Shown: piece after piece, positions 30,854 through 42,165 of the stretch
Position numbering within the stretch: the first letter of the stretch is position 1
Layout of the letters: every line of letters begins with the position of its first letter
Translations under genes and position numbers: made by a program
Assembly: GCA_949987705.1 (NCBI GenBank)
Contig: OX465282.1
Coordinates: 62,555,922-62,619,921, forward strand
Length of the DNA stretch: 64,000 nt
Direction: 5' to 3'
From: Thereva unica
Taxonomy: Eukaryota; Arthropoda; Insecta; Diptera; Therevidae
The notes under the pieces: generated by a model
The model's input: the letters and a program-made list of their open reading frames with translations, nothing else
Database searches by the model: none
What the model was told of the DNA's origin: nothing

Positions 30854-30949
30854 CCTAAAATTCTGACTGTGCAATACTTTGATATTTGCAAAATCTTATT
30901 AATGTCTTTCTATAATGAACAACGCAGTATTGCCCAGCAGAATTTTAGG
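30854..30949. repeat. Inverted repeat just after the P transposase stop
   Basis: CCTAAAATTCTGACTGTGCAA at 30854 pairs with a copy on the other strand ending at 30949 (GCCCAGCAGAATTTTAGG). The loop is about 50 bases. Might affect transcript 3' ends or be a remnant of another element. Confidence 0.6.
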
Positions 30950-31769
30950 GAAACCGAACACAAAACATCGGTTAACGCTTCGGTCGCAGTACCTCCTGGG
31001 TGAAGTGGAAACCTGTTGACTAAATCATTTAACCCTTATGTACATCACAGTTAGGTTATTATTAAGAAGTGCTTGAATTTATATTAGAGAAATTGAAACC
31101 CATGCTTTCTCTTTCCTCGCCTAAAATTGTTTTTGTATGTATGTATGTGTTTAACTATGAGAGTTATATATATATATATACATTTGCTCACGCGCAGCGC
31201 AGTTAATCCAAAGTGGAAGAATTGTCAAGAGCGGAATTTTACAGGTAAACGCAAAGCAAACACAAGGCAATCACTGTACTCTCTTCTATGCCTTTGGATT
31301 CTAAAGTGGCAAATAATGAATGAAAAAACCGGAAATTGCACTTGCACTACAATAAGAACAAAGACACAAAGGACCAAATGATAACAAGGTATATATACGT
31401 CACATCGAGGTACCATCAGTTGGCACGATTACGATTTTTAACAATAAGCTATATATAGCTACTCTAGCTGCTTATTTAGCGTACTATGAAAGCAATAGTA
31501 TGCCGAAAAGCCCATGAATGGCGGATATTTCTTGGTAACTAGGTGAAGAATTAGCTAGACCCAACTATTGAAAATCGCGCAACAAATAAACGTATTAAAA
31601 GAATATTTTCCATATAGCTTGCTATTGAAAGCATTCTTTAAAAAAATCTTCCGATGTACCTGAAGCATCTGTTGCTAGAGATGCCTTTGGCCGAATACCA
31701 ATTGCATGTCGTTATGTCATGGTGCAATGATAAGTAGTAAGCTAGATCTGCAGGATAGAATAGATGGGA
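30950..31769. other. No recognisable gene
   Basis: AT-rich non-coding sequence inside the giant P element with a short TA run near 31170. Open frames around 31127-31416 overlap on both strands and match nothing known. Confidence 0.4.
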
Positions 31770-32100
31770 TAGGTTAGGGGTCTGGAAAGTGCATGAGTAG
31801 GTGATGATGAGCATTTGAACTCAGAGACTCGGAAACACGGACTGCGGAAGACAGTTCCACAGTCGAGTTGTTCTATTTCTAAACGAACTTATATACCGTA
31901 ATGTGCGCGAAGAGGAGGGCTGTAGTGTGTGGAAGTGAGCCGAGTTGGCTAGTCTTGTGTTGCGGGAAATAATTTGCTGTGTAGGCAGGAGGTACTATAT
32001 TTCAGTGGAGCAGTCACTGTAGTAATAGCGATAAAACTTGCTGAGTGCAGCTACATCCCTTCGGTGGCTTCAAGGATCGATGGAGGAGCAAAGAGTGCTA
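31770..32100 (-). pseudogene. C-terminal remnant of a non-LTR retrotransposon ORF2
   Basis: Minus-strand translation across a few frame changes shows SHRRDVAALSKFYRYYY, then LPTQQIISRNTRLANSAHF and FRNRTTRLWNCLPQSVFPS. This is the usual ending of Jockey/RTE-like reverse transcriptase proteins (RR-x-VA-x-L-x-x-FYRYY and RT-x-x-LWN-x-LP-x-x-VFP). Stops interrupt it. It is a different lineage from the LINE at 9-14 kb. Confidence 0.6.
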
Positions 32101-32224
32101 CCGCCAACGAGTCAAACCGATGTTTAAAATATAATAAGTAATAAATTTAAAAATTAATAAATTGGTATGAAATATTTTTGTTTATTTATGTATTTACAAT
32201 TTATAATTTGGCCTTTTATATATT

Positions 32225-32330
32225 ATTAATTATTATATATTATTACTAATTATTATATATTATTACTAATTATTATATATTATTACTAATTATCAAATAT
32301 TATTACTAATTATTATATATTATTCTTATG
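32225..32330. repeat. About 19-bp tandem repeat (TATTATTACTAATTATTA)
   Basis: Five or six imperfect AT-only units immediately before the errantivirus insertion site. Confidence 0.85.
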
Positions 32331-32339
32331 GGGCACCCG

Positions 32340-32798
32340 AGTTATATATTATATTTATTATAATATATGTTAATTTAAAAAAAAACAATAATTATCTTTA
32401 GATTAGTATTCTTTTTATTTATAACTTGATTGAGCTCTTCGGAGTCAATCTTTTTCTTTTGAAGGTGGTCTTAAGACTGAATTATTACATTTCTTAAAAT
32501 TACTTCGATTATCAATTTAGCGGTTCTAAGCAAATTTGAAAATTAAATTTTTTGGTAGGAAATGCTTTTATCAGCATTTCTTGTTTTTTTGGAAAATGAA
32601 AATTGTTGGCAGGAAATGCTTTTATAGCATTTCCTGTTTTGTTTGGATTTGTTGAAATTTGATTTTTATATTTCCGGAGGAGTGCTGACGGGATCGTTCT
32701 CACCAGTAATTTTTGTTAAATTTAAGTTTTTTATTAATTCTTCGAATTCTAAATTTATTGACTGGGGAGAACGATTTACCGAAGCAGCTAATGTAACT
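32340..32798 (-). repeat. Errantivirus 3' LTR
   Basis: 459 bp, AGTTA...TAACT on minus, matching 39089-39547 wherever compared. The last 44 codons of env lie inside it. Confidence 0.93.
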
Positions 32799-34189
32799 CC
32801 TCCATCACCAAATTGATTATTCTCCTGAATAATTCTAATTTTTAACTTCCGATAATGGATACATATGATTAACGCTATTATTATAATTAACAAAATGCTT
32901 CCTATTCCTAGACTGTAATTAATTATTTTGTGAAATTTTAATTCCTTTATTTCATTTATGTTATTAACTTGTTTAAGGGATATTTCTTCAAAGTTGAATA
33001 TTTCATTTTTCATTGATATATTTTCAAATTGTGGTACAACAAACCTTTCGGTAAATTCTATTATCCTATTATAAAATTGTTTTGCATCTATGGTAATTGA
33101 ACAATTGACGTAATTGATTACAAAATTTCCATTTAAAGTGATCTTTCTTTCGTCACATGAACTTTGAAAAGTTTTGTTTTTTACATTATTTATAATTAAT
33201 AAATCATTTTCTATTTCTGTTAATTCTTCTATTGGACTTTTGATTATTCTACAATTGTTTTTGAATATACAATTTTTACTAAGTTTCAATTCTTTCAAAT
33301 TTTTATTACTTTGATATGTGTATGTTTTACCTTTAACTTCTATTACATATTCTAATTCTTCCTCAATTTGCTCTCCTTTTGAATTGGAGATAGGAATTAT
33401 TAATTTTTTGTTTGTTTTTAAAAACCCTGTAGGAATCTTTATGGCCAAAACAATAGTGTCGTTCCTAAATTTTGCTACTCCTGCTCTAATGTTGCTCAAT
33501 TTTTTTAGATCAATTTTATACTGGGTAATCTCTTGTTCACTTAATATATTTGGGTGTACTATACCTAATCTAGCTGATATTATATTGTCTTGGATTTGGC
33601 TTATTTGTTCCTTCAACGTGTTAATTCTTAATTGTTGTTCTAAGATAATTTCTCTTTCTGACAGATTTCTTTCAAAATCTTTTATTTCTCCTATTTCCTT
33701 GATAATTTTGTTTCTATCGGATTCTAAAATCTCTTTCAATAAGCTAAATGAGTAGTTGAAATTTTCATTTATTTTTATTTGTTCGTTAACAGTGTTTATA
33801 GTATTGTGGTTGTTTTCGTCTGTAATTTGTAAATGTTCCTCAATATCCTGTCTGTCGTTTTCGTCCAGTGTACCAAAAAGCCATTTGAGTCCAGTTCCTA
33901 CTATGTTTATCAAACCTCTTTTAGCTCGATTAGGGAGTAAAGTTAGCGTTTTAAATTTGATTGATTTAATTTGTTCTAATAAAGAGTTCTTAGCAGGACT
34001 TGTAAAATTTAAATTTTCTATGTTATATTCTAAATTATTAATAATATTTGTTATTTCATGAGGGTGGATAATATGAAGGACTAAATCAAACTTATCAACA
34101 ATTTCTACTTCACCTACTCTTATTATTGCAAATCCGTTATCAGCATGAATTTTTTCAATTGTCAATATTCCCTGAACTGGAAGGACCAT
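32666..34189 (-). CDS. env: Errantivirus Env, membrane fusion glycoprotein-type
   Basis: 507 codons. An N-terminal hydrophobic start is short, so the true first codons may come from a spliced leader. A furin-like site (NRAKR followed by GLINIVGTG) at about residues 107-112 precedes a hydrophobic fusion-peptide-like stretch, as in the baculovirus F-like Env of gypsy errantiviruses. Long coiled regions follow, then a single membrane anchor (about 435-457, SILLIIIIALIICIHY) and a short cytoplasmic tail. The tail extends into the 3' LTR. The frame is open throughout. Infectivity cannot be judged from sequence. Confidence 0.85.
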   Translation of the reverse strand: MVLPVQGILTIEKIHADNGFAIIRVGEVEIVDKFDLVLHIIHPHEITNIINNLEYNIENLNFTSPAKNSLLEQIKSIKFKTLTLLPNRAKRGLINIVGTGLKWLFGTLDENDRQDIEEHLQITDENNHNTINTVNEQIKINENFNYSFSLLKEILESDRNKIIKEIGEIKDFERNLSEREIILEQQLRINTLKEQISQIQDNIISARLGIVHPNILSEQEITQYKIDLKKLSNIRAGVAKFRNDTIVLAIKIPTGFLKTNKKLIIPISNSKGEQIEEELEYVIEVKGKTYTYQSNKNLKELKLSKNCIFKNNCRIIKSPIEELTEIENDLLIINNVKNKTFQSSCDERKITLNGNFVINYVNCSITIDAKQFYNRIIEFTERFVVPQFENISMKNEIFNFEEISLKQVNNINEIKELKFHKIINYSLGIGSILLIIIIALIICIHYRKLKIRIIQENNQFGDGGVTLAASVNRSPQSINLEFEELIKNLNLTKITGENDPVSTPPEI

Positions 34190-37100
34190 GACTAGGATTA
34201 GAATCCAGTAGAAAATCGTTCTGACCTGAAAATTTATAAGGACGTTTTATATTATTTTCATGGATATTTTCTAGCCTATATTTTCTAAATTTGGGCTCTT
34301 CTTTATGGCGAAGAGATTTATAGTTTTTTATAAAACCTAAGGGTCTATTCTCAATATAAGTTTCACGATTTTTATTTCTTCCCTCTATAACATGTTTCTT
34401 TTTCCTTTCTATTCTTTGTTTAATGATTTCGTGTTTGACTTTACAGTTTTGTACTTCCATAGGAGTACACTTTATAGTAGAGTGGTATGTATTATTATAT
34501 AAAGTAATGGCATCAAGAATTTGCGTTTTAATTGGTTGTTTATTTTCTAGATTTAAAACTCTAATTTTTTCTGTGATTGTGTTATTTAACCTTTCAATAT
34601 CGGAATTTCCGGTGTGGTTGTTTGGCTTGGTAATGTGAAAGTCAATATTTTCTTTTTTGCAGAACTCCTCAACGTTCGTGGATTTAAATTCATTGTCGAA
34701 AACAAATTTTTTCACTTTACCTTGAATTGAAATAAAATGCTTAAGTTTTTCAACGATTGTTCGACTGTTTCTGTCTTCTAAATGGAAGCTAATTGCGAAT
34801 TTCGAAAATTTATCAATAAAATTGATAAAGGATTGTTTGCTGTTGACATACACATCGACGTGCACAATTTCGTTAATTGTTGAGGGTGTCTCTGTGAAAC
34901 TAAATTTTTTTCTTATTGGGTTTCGGTCATATTTTCCTAAAGAGCATATATCACAATTATTTATTATTTTCCAAATATGTGTTTTAAGGTCAGGGTGGTA
35001 AATTTTTTGTTTCATTCCTTCATAAGTTGGTATAATTCCCGAATGTCCCACTTCATTCTTGTGAAAGAGCGCTATTTGTCTTTTTAGTCTGTCTTCATCT
35101 TCTATATCTATTGCAAAGTTGGTGCATTTAAAAAATTTAAAAATGTTTCGGTTTGGGAACAAAAGTATTAATTTCTGTTGTAATTGGTTATATTCGCGAT
35201 CGCTTAAAATAGTGTGGACTCCTATAATACTTTTATTTACTATATGTCTACTTAAAATGTTAGCGATGTGATTATTATTTAAATCGTTTTTATCGATATA
35301 TATTCTTTTATTTCTAAAAATTGTTTCATATTCTCTATCCTTCTTTTCAACGAATAATATCTGTATTTTAAACCTATTAACGACAGTGTCAAGTATGGGG
35401 ATATGTTCCTCCAGGTTTTCTTCTTGGGAATGAATTGTATTATCAATTTCATTATCATCAATGTTGTTTTCCATTGACCCAATTGAAATTTCTTCAGAAA
35501 TTTCATTTTCTTCGTTTATTTGCCTTTCCAATATAGGCATTTCCCGATTTTCATTGCTATTTTGAATTTCGCCGCTTTCTCTTTGGAGTATGGGCATATC
35601 AATATATTCGTTCAAAGTGTCTTCGTTTATTTCTCTTTCTAGTACAGGCATTTCTCGATTTTCATCGATATTTTGAAATTCGCCGCTTTCTCTTTGGAGT
35701 ATGGGCATATCAATATATTCGTTCAGAGTTTCATTCACGTTAATTTCGTTCGTTTCTACATTTACTCTACTGAGAAAGTCTGCAATTCTGTTCTCTTTTC
35801 CTTTAATAAAATCAAGTTTAATATTATACTCTCCTAACTGTATCAGCCACCTCTGAAGTCGAGGGTTTATATCTTTACCTGCATGTTTACTGTATAACCA
35901 TTTTATTGGTTGGTGGTCTGTTAATAATTCAAATTCTCTCCCAAAAAGATAAGGGCGATAGTATTTCACACCCCAAACTATTGCTAACAGTTCTTTTTCT
36001 GTTGTGGAGTAGTTTTGTTCGTGACTATTTAATGTGCGGGAAGCATAGGAAATAGGATGAGTGTCCTGGGTTAAGACAGCTCCTATAGCAAAGTCACTAG
36101 CGTCTGTAATAAGCTTGAAGGTTTTATTAAAATCTGGATACCTTAGGATTGGATGATTAGTTATTAAGTCTTTCAATTTCTCGTAGCCCGCTATGAAACT
36201 GGGGTCATTTGTATTGACTCGGGCATTTTTCTTTAAATATTTCGTTAGGGGAAGAGCAATATTGGCATAGTTCTTTATAAACTTTCGGTAAAATCCAGTT
36301 ACTCCTAGAAATGATTTGATTTGCTTTTGAGTAGTTGGTAGTTTCAGATTTTGTATTACTTTGATTTTATTTGGGTTTGGTCGTACACCTTGAGGTGTTA
36401 GAATGTGTCCTAGGTATTCAGTTTCTTTTGATAGAAAATTACATTTATCAATTTGTATTTTTAATTTTGCCTCTCTTAATTTGGAAAATATTTTTCGGAT
36501 ACTTAGAATATGTTCTTCAAGAGATGTACTGAATATCAGTATGGTATGTCATCTAGGTAAACTACACAGATTTTATTTATGTAGTCCCTGAGAACTGAAT
36601 TCATTAACCTCTGAAAGGTTGACGGGGCATTCTTTAATCCAAAAGGCATTCTGACGTATTCGTAATGGCCATTTGGAGTAGAGAATGCTGTTTTTTTTAT
36701 ATCCTCTTCTCTTACTAGAATTTGGTGGAAGCCCTTCGCCAAGTCTATTGTGGTGAAGTACTGAGCTTTTCCCAATTTATCCAATATGTTATCAATATTG
36801 GGAATTGGAAATTTATCGCTGATCGTTACTTCATTCAATTTGCGGTAGTCGATTACTATCCGCCATTTACTTATGCCTGAATTATCCGTTTTCTTTGGAA
36901 CTATCCAAAGAGGGGAATTATAAGGGGAATTACTTTTTCTAATAATTCCCTGTCTAAGCATCTCGGATATTTGCTTTTCAATTTCTTTCTCATGAATCTG
37001 AGGATACCTATATATCTTTGAATAAATAGGATTATCGGTTGTGGTGATAATTTCATGCCGAATTTCATGAGTGAAAGAAAGGTTATCACCTTCCTTGAAA

Positions 37101-37603
37101 AATAGTTCATCAAACTTCTTTAATAAATCGGTGATTGAGGTGTATTCTTCTTTATTCAAGTGGTTTAATTTTAATTTATTATAAAAACTTGTGTTATAAC
37201 CTTCTGGGATGATTATTTCATTTATTTGGTATAGATGACTATCGTCAAAAGGTATTGTGTTTTTATTTGTTTCTAATTGTCCATCTTCTAGGTTTATATG
37301 CCCTTTCATTGCATATAGTAGATTATACCCAATAATTGCGTCATATTTTCTTTTTAAGGGAAATACTTTCCATGATATGGTACCTTTAATAAAGAATTCT
37401 TTCGGAATTGGGGTAACTATTTCATGATCCATTTTATTGGTGCTATCAATAGTGGTATAAAACAAAGGGTTTAATAATTTTACCTCTGAAATATTTTCGA
37501 AAAGTTGAGGTTTAATTATACAGGTTTCTGAGCCTGTATCAAGGAGACATCTGATTTTTGTGTCACCTACAGTAAGGGTTACTATGGGCAGTTCGGGTTT
37601 GGA
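34155..37603 (-). pseudogene. pol: Errantivirus Pol: protease, reverse transcriptase, RNase H, integrase (one frameshift)
   Basis: The frame begins overlapping the gag end, with CLLDTGSETCII (protease), then WRIVIDYRKLN, FTTIDLAKGFHQI and VVYLDDI (reverse transcriptase). Just after YLDD a 5-bp tandem duplication on plus (GTATGGTATG, 36539-36548) shifts the frame and terminates it. In the next frame coding resumes with LITDASDFAIGAVL and TDHQPIKW (RNase H), a zinc-binding H/C region, and integrase residues in HVDVY, FDNEFKS and DIERLNN. The linker before integrase holds two 111-bp repeats (35.5-35.75 kb). The break should abolish full-length Pol. Confidence 0.88.
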
Positions 37604-38799
37604 GGTTCTACATGAAAATTTTGTTCAATATTGCCAATTTCCATTGGTTCCGTATTGTTGTTGTTGTGAAGATTATTGTGATTAGAGTTACTATTAACGT
37701 AATTCCTACTCCTATTAGAGAAATTATATTTACCAGAGTTGTTATCTATAATCCTACGAGTTGAATTACTATTTCTTTGGTAATTTGATGTATTATTGTT
37801 ATATTGCCTATTAAAATTGTTATTATTATTATAAGTATTTCGAGAATTTGTGCTATTTATGCTTTCTTTGCTCTGATTATTACTAAAATTGTCATTAAAA
37901 GATCTAAAGTTATTTTGTTGTCCGTATGGGTTGTTATATTTATCAGAATTACTTATCTGATATTTATTTTGTCTGCTATAATCCCTACTATTTCTAAAAT
38001 TGTTTTTCATTTTTTTATGACCAAAAGCAATAGCTCTTTCATCATCAAGTAGTTTTAATTCAGAGAATTTATTGTATATTTCAATTAAAGTCAAATTCTT
38101 GTCAATATTCCCACGAACTAAACTATCTATTTTTTCCATAAGGATTCCTACTAGATGCCTATCATTGTTATAGGGAGAATAAATTTCAGGCCTATATCTT
38201 TCGCTTTCAAAACTGTATAACTCATTTAACTTGTAATTTACTGTTCTAAGTATGTTAAATAATTCTCTTAAAGTGCCTACCTTAACATTACGGCATTCAT
38301 TTATTAACTCGGCATAGTCCTTACGAGGACGAAAATGAAGTTTTAACTCGGCTTTTGCTGAATCCCAATCAAGCTGCTCTCCTAACCGTTGGATGCACCT
38401 CTTCGCTTCTCCTACTATTTTTTCGTTTAAGATGATCCGAAGGGCATATGCCTTGAGACCGTCGTTGCTGCAAAGTTGAGTTGCATCATCCACTGATTTG
38501 ATGAAATCCATTAGGCTGTAGTCATCCTTCCCATTGAACGGTGTTAAACGCCGAAAATGTTTTAGAACTTGGTCAGCTGTTAGTTCGAAGTGATTGAGGT
38601 TTTGCGGTACTGGTTGTTGATTTTGTTGCATCAGCTGTTGTTGCGTCGCCTGCTGCTGCTGCAATTGTTCCCTTAGTTGTTTAATTTCCTCCTGTTGTTG
38701 GTGGATCGATTGCAACAATATTGATAATTGCTGTTCAGTAGCCATTTCGCGGTTCGTGTTGCGATTATTATCGAATGCTTGATGTAGCTTGTCTTTCAT
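37582..38799 (-). CDS. gag: Errantivirus Gag
   Basis: 405 codons, overlapping the start of pol by about 20 bases in a different frame, consistent with ribosomal frameshifting. Glutamine-rich N-terminus (QLREQLQQQQATQQQLMQQN), a capsid-like middle (FNGKDDYSLMDFIKSVDDA, RPRKDYAELINECRN) and an asparagine/arginine-rich C-terminus without CCHC knuckles, as usual in errantiviruses. A second methionine at about residue 20 (MATEQQ) is a possible start. No lesions. Confidence 0.85.
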   Translation of the reverse strand: MKDKLHQAFDNNRNTNREMATEQQLSILLQSIHQQQEEIKQLREQLQQQQATQQQLMQQNQQPVPQNLNHFELTADQVLKHFRRLTPFNGKDDYSLMDFIKSVDDATQLCSNDGLKAYALRIILNEKIVGEAKRCIQRLGEQLDWDSAKAELKLHFRPRKDYAELINECRNVKVGTLRELFNILRTVNYKLNELYSFESERYRPEIYSPYNNDRHLVGILMEKIDSLVRGNIDKNLTLIEIYNKFSELKLLDDERAIAFGHKKMKNNFRNSRDYSRQNKYQISNSDKYNNPYGQQNNFRSFNDNFSNNQSKESINSTNSRNTYNNNNNFNRQYNNNTSNYQRNSNSTRRIIDNNSGKYNFSNRSRNYVNSNSNHNNLHNNNNTEPMEIGNIEQNFHVEPPNPNCP

Positions 38800-39077
38800 A
38801 TATACACTTATTTATTATAATATATACATATATATAGTTTTTTTTTGAAAAATTTTTCACTTTAACGATCCTTAAGATGTTTTTTTTTTTTTTTTACTAT
38901 TCTTACTGGATCACTGGACTGTACTATCCTTCTTTAATTAATTAACTTCACCCACTAACACAAATTATTCACTCGACCGCAATTTGAACTAATTTAAAAA
39001 AAAAACTATTTTAAAAAACTACCGAGAACTTATCTTAGGATAAGTTTTAATTAACTATAATCGGTTCGGTTCACTTT

Positions 39078-39089
39078 TCGACTGCGCCA
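39078..39089 (-). promoter_or_regulatory. Errantivirus primer-binding site, tRNA-Ser type
   Basis: Immediately after the 5' LTR on minus: TGGCGCAGTCG, the type I recall for 17.6/297/ZAM elements and attributed to tRNA-Ser. tRNA assignment is from memory. Confidence 0.7.
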
Positions 39090-39547
39090 GTTATATATTA
39101 TATTTATTATAATATATGTTAATTTAAAAAAAAACAATAATTATCTTTAGATTAGTATTCTTTTTATTTATAACTTGATTGAGCTCTTCGGAGTCAATCT
39201 TTTTCTTTTGAAGGTGGTCTTAAGACTGAATTATTACATTTCTTAAAATTACTTCGATTATCAATTTAGCGGTTCTAAGCAAATTTGAAAATTAAATTTT
39301 TTGGTAGGAAATGCTTTTATCAGCATTTCTTGTTTTTTTGGAAAATGAAAATTGTTGGCAGGAAATGCTTTTATAGCATTTCCTGTTTTGTTTGGATTTG
39401 TTGAAATTTGATTTTTATATTTCCGGAGGAGTGCTGACGGGATCGTTCTCACCAGTAATTTTTGTTAAATTTAAGTTTTTTATTAATTCTTCGAATTCTA
39501 AATTTATTGACTGGGGAGAACGATTTACCGAAGCAGCTAATGTAACT
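39089..39547 (-). repeat. Errantivirus 5' LTR
   Basis: 459 bp, same sequence as 32340-32798 by inspection; adjoins TSD CCCG at 39548-39551. Confidence 0.93.
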
Positions 39548-39551
39548 CCCG

Positions 39552-39971
39552 GGTACTCCTACCGGGACAGAAGAGGTCATTTATAAACAAATGTACCCCT
39601 ACCTGCCGGGAACATAAGGATGAAATAAGAAAAAGTTTTTAATACCTGTTAAAAATTCTATTCTATCTTGAAAATATTCTATCTTAGCCTGGTTGTTGAA
39701 AAATGACAAAATCATTTAAATAAAAAAAGTTTTTAATACCTTGTCTGTGTTAAAAATATATAAGCAGGTATAAGTAGCTTGTCTGTATAACTATCTGGGA
39801 TTTCATCTCATCTTCCATGTTCAGGACTACTTCTGCAAGAGAATGTAATCCTAGAGCATTCATGAAATGTGAATCAAGAGAGAGCTAAAATGACAATGCG
39901 GAAATAGATTACCGCATTGTTTCTTCTTGCATCTTATCCTAGTAAGACACTTGAACTTTGCTCACAAAAGA
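39552..39971. other. No recognisable gene
   Basis: P-element sequence between the errantivirus and the foldback element. AAAAAGTTTTTAATACCT-type stretches repeat twice near 39630 and 39725. Confidence 0.4.
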
Positions 39972-39980
39972 TTATATTTA

Positions 39981-40893
39981 GGCAGTGTCTATTTGCCCGG
40001 CCATGTCCATGTAAATTTCCATGTACATGGAAGTACATGGAAGTACATGGAAATACATGGAACTACATGGAACTATATGGGATTCCGTATCCATGTATTC
40101 GATGTACACAAAAGTACATGGGAATACATGGACTCCATGTCCATGTTTTCCATGTATAAAATTCAACCGCGTTCGCGTTTAGGCCGTTTGCCAACATACC
40201 TTTTCGAATTTTTCTCATTTCCCAGGGCACTTCGTTATTCCAAAGAGACGCAAACCGTCGAAAATCAAATTAGCAGTTTAAAATGATTTTTCAATACGAA
40301 TTCACATTTGAATTACTTATTTTGGCACAGGCACTTAATCGTAAAATGTGTATAGTACTTGTGACGGACTTTGTAATAATTTTAGGTTACGAAACCCAGA
40401 GGGAAACAACGAGTGATTTAAATTTAAAGGTATGTTTTGTCAATTTCAAACAGATGTTTGCGTCCTTTAAATTTAAATCACTCGTTGTTTCCCTCTGGGT
40501 TTCGTAACCTAAAATTATTACAAAGTCCGTCACAAGTACTATACACATTTTACGATTAAGTGCCTGTGCCAAAATAAGTAATTCAAATGTGAATTTGTAT
40601 TGAAAAATCATTTTAAACTGCTAATTTGATTTTCGACGGTTTGCGTCTCTTTGGAATAACGAAGTGCCCTGGGAAATGAGAAAAATTCGAAAAGGTATGT
40701 TGGCAAACGGCCTAAACGCGAACGCGGTTGAATTTTATACATGGAAAACATGGACATGGAGTCTATGTATTCCCATGTACTTTTGTGTACATCGAATACA
40801 TGGATACGGAATCCCATATAGTTCCATGTACTTCCATGTACTTCCATGTACATGGGAATTTACATGGACATGGCCGGGCAAATAGACACTGCC
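39981..40893. mobile_element. Foldback-type element, 913 bp, 9-bp TSD TTATATTTA
   Basis: Two near-perfect arms of about 430 bp (start GGCAGTGTCTATTTGCCCGG, same on the reverse strand at the right end) leave a centre of about 35 bp near 40435-40466. Each terminal region carries short tandem units of TACATGGAA. Flanks TTATATTTA at 39972-39980 and 40894-40902. Long inverted repeats with internal short tandem repeats and 9-bp duplications are features of Drosophila FB/MULE-type foldbacks. No transposase; open frames in the arms are mirror images of each other. Confidence 0.87.
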
Positions 40894-40902
40894 TTATATT
40901 TA

Positions 40903-41200
40903 TTTAGTTTGGCTTTAAAACTAGTTGGGATTATTTGAAGTGGCATGGCTACATATCGCTTAAAGTAGATAAACGTGAAAGAAAAATACAGAAATAATAA
41001 AAGTGACCACAGCGACTTCAGTATAGCGGAAAAGTCGGGAAATATTCATCAATTGGACGTGTGTAGCCTGAAGCTGTCTGTTACACCCTCGGTGTATTTA
41101 GTGTGTTTTGTTCCAATAAATGCGCTTAATGGCAGTTGTTTTAATTTGCCGAAAGAGGATTTAAGAATTAACCGAACAGAATTCCTTCATATGCCCTTAC
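40903..41200. other. No recognisable gene
   Basis: Non-coding stretch where the next MBOAT7-like exon would be expected; none is seen, so the gene is cut short here. Confidence 0.4.
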
Positions 41201-42165
41201 CTGTTCTCCTATATAGTTAAAACAATAATGGAAAAGTTCTGCTACTGTCAGTTTTTGAACTTCCATATCGTACTCCGTCAGTTCGACACTTTTAGCATCA
41301 CTCTCAGTCTTGGCTGCATCGCCGGTTGTAGATCTTGTTTGATCATTTTTCCCAGACAACTCCAGATTGCATTGTATAATTTTATTGTAAGCCGTATTGA
41401 TTTCGAATGCGGCACCAACAACCTAAAAACACCAAGTTAAGTCCAAAGGGCATTTTTCCCTTTGTAATGTGCTAAGAAAATTCTCAACCTTGAGTGTTAG
41501 TATCATCTGTATCATATTAGTATGGCCCGGAGGCTCAGGAAATCCAAATAGTCGCGTTCAACACCTTTAGCATCACTCTCAGTCTTGGCTGCATCGCCGG
41601 TTGTAGATCTTGTTTGATCATTCTTCCCAGACAACTTCCGATTGCGTTGTATAATTTTATTGTAAGCCGTATTGATTTCGAATGCGGCACCAACAACCTA
41701 AAAACACCAAGTTAAGTCCAAAGGGCATTTTTCCATTTGTAATGTGCTAAGAAATTTCTCAACCTTGAGTGTTAGTACATATCTCTGTATCATATTAGTA
41801 TGGCCCGGAGGCTCAGGAAATCCAAATAGTCGCGTTGTCCGAAAGAATACAAGATAGCTGAACATGAATATCATGCTTGCCAAGTGACATTGTCTGCAAA
41901 TACATATAATCTGATTAAATCCGCTTTCAACTTGATATTAAAGTTTATCTAACCTCGGATGTAGCTGTGTAATAAGGAAAGCACATATAGGGAATGATAT
42001 TAGGCAATGCAAAATGTGAAATCCAGACACCACAAAAACTATAAAAAGTCCAAAGCCAGTTCCGATAATTTTCCTCTGAGAATCATCTTTAATATTTGTG
42101 TAATATGGCCCGAATAAGATGCAGGACACTAGACACGCTAAGTATATGATGTCGTCGATGTTCAT
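41201..42165 (-). pseudogene. MBOAT7-like lysophospholipid acyltransferase, 5' exons only
   Basis: Exon 1 (42165-41954) encodes a membrane-rich start (MNIDDIIYLACLVSCILF, then HILHCLISFPICAFL). Exon 2 (41893-41764) gives CHLASMIFMFSYLVFFRTTR and TNMIQRYVLTLK. Exon 3 (41422-41201) includes ELFHYCFNYIG. These align in order with the N-terminus of MBOAT7/LPIAT1, an ER enzyme that puts arachidonate on lysophosphatidylinositol. Introns of about 60-70 bp have GT/AG ends, so this was acquired as genomic DNA and not through an mRNA copy. A tandem duplication disrupts exons 2-3, and the catalytic histidine region is absent. Cargo of the giant P element. Confidence 0.8.
41287..41838. repeat. Tandem duplication of about 275 bp within the MBOAT7-like gene
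   Basis: TTTAGCATCACTCTCAGTC starts copies at about 41290 and 41565; both run through to GGAAATCCAAATAGTCGCGTT. Each copy spans the end of exon 2, intron 2 and the start of exon 3. Several substitutions and small indels separate them. Confidence 0.92.

Larger units (their letters stand above)
32340..39547 (-). mobile_element. Errantivirus (gypsy-type endogenous retrovirus with env), 7,208 bp, TSD CCCG
   Basis: On minus: a 459-bp LTR starting AGTTA and ending TAACT, a primer-binding site, gag, pol and env, a purine-rich tract (GGTGATGGAGG) and the second LTR. CCCG flanks both ends (32336-32339, 39548-39551). The two LTRs have equal length and look identical by eye, implying recent insertion. 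The only clear lesion is a 5-bp duplication in pol (36539-36548). Insertion is into the giant P element, on the opposite strand to its transposase. Confidence 0.93.

Noticed and set aside
32512..32703. 63-codon frame present twice (also 39261-39452)
   Set aside because: Lies inside both errantivirus LTRs; identical because the LTRs are, and without protein-family features.
39927..40853. Two similar proteins of 80-120 codons facing each other
   Set aside because: They are mirror images in the arms of the foldback element.
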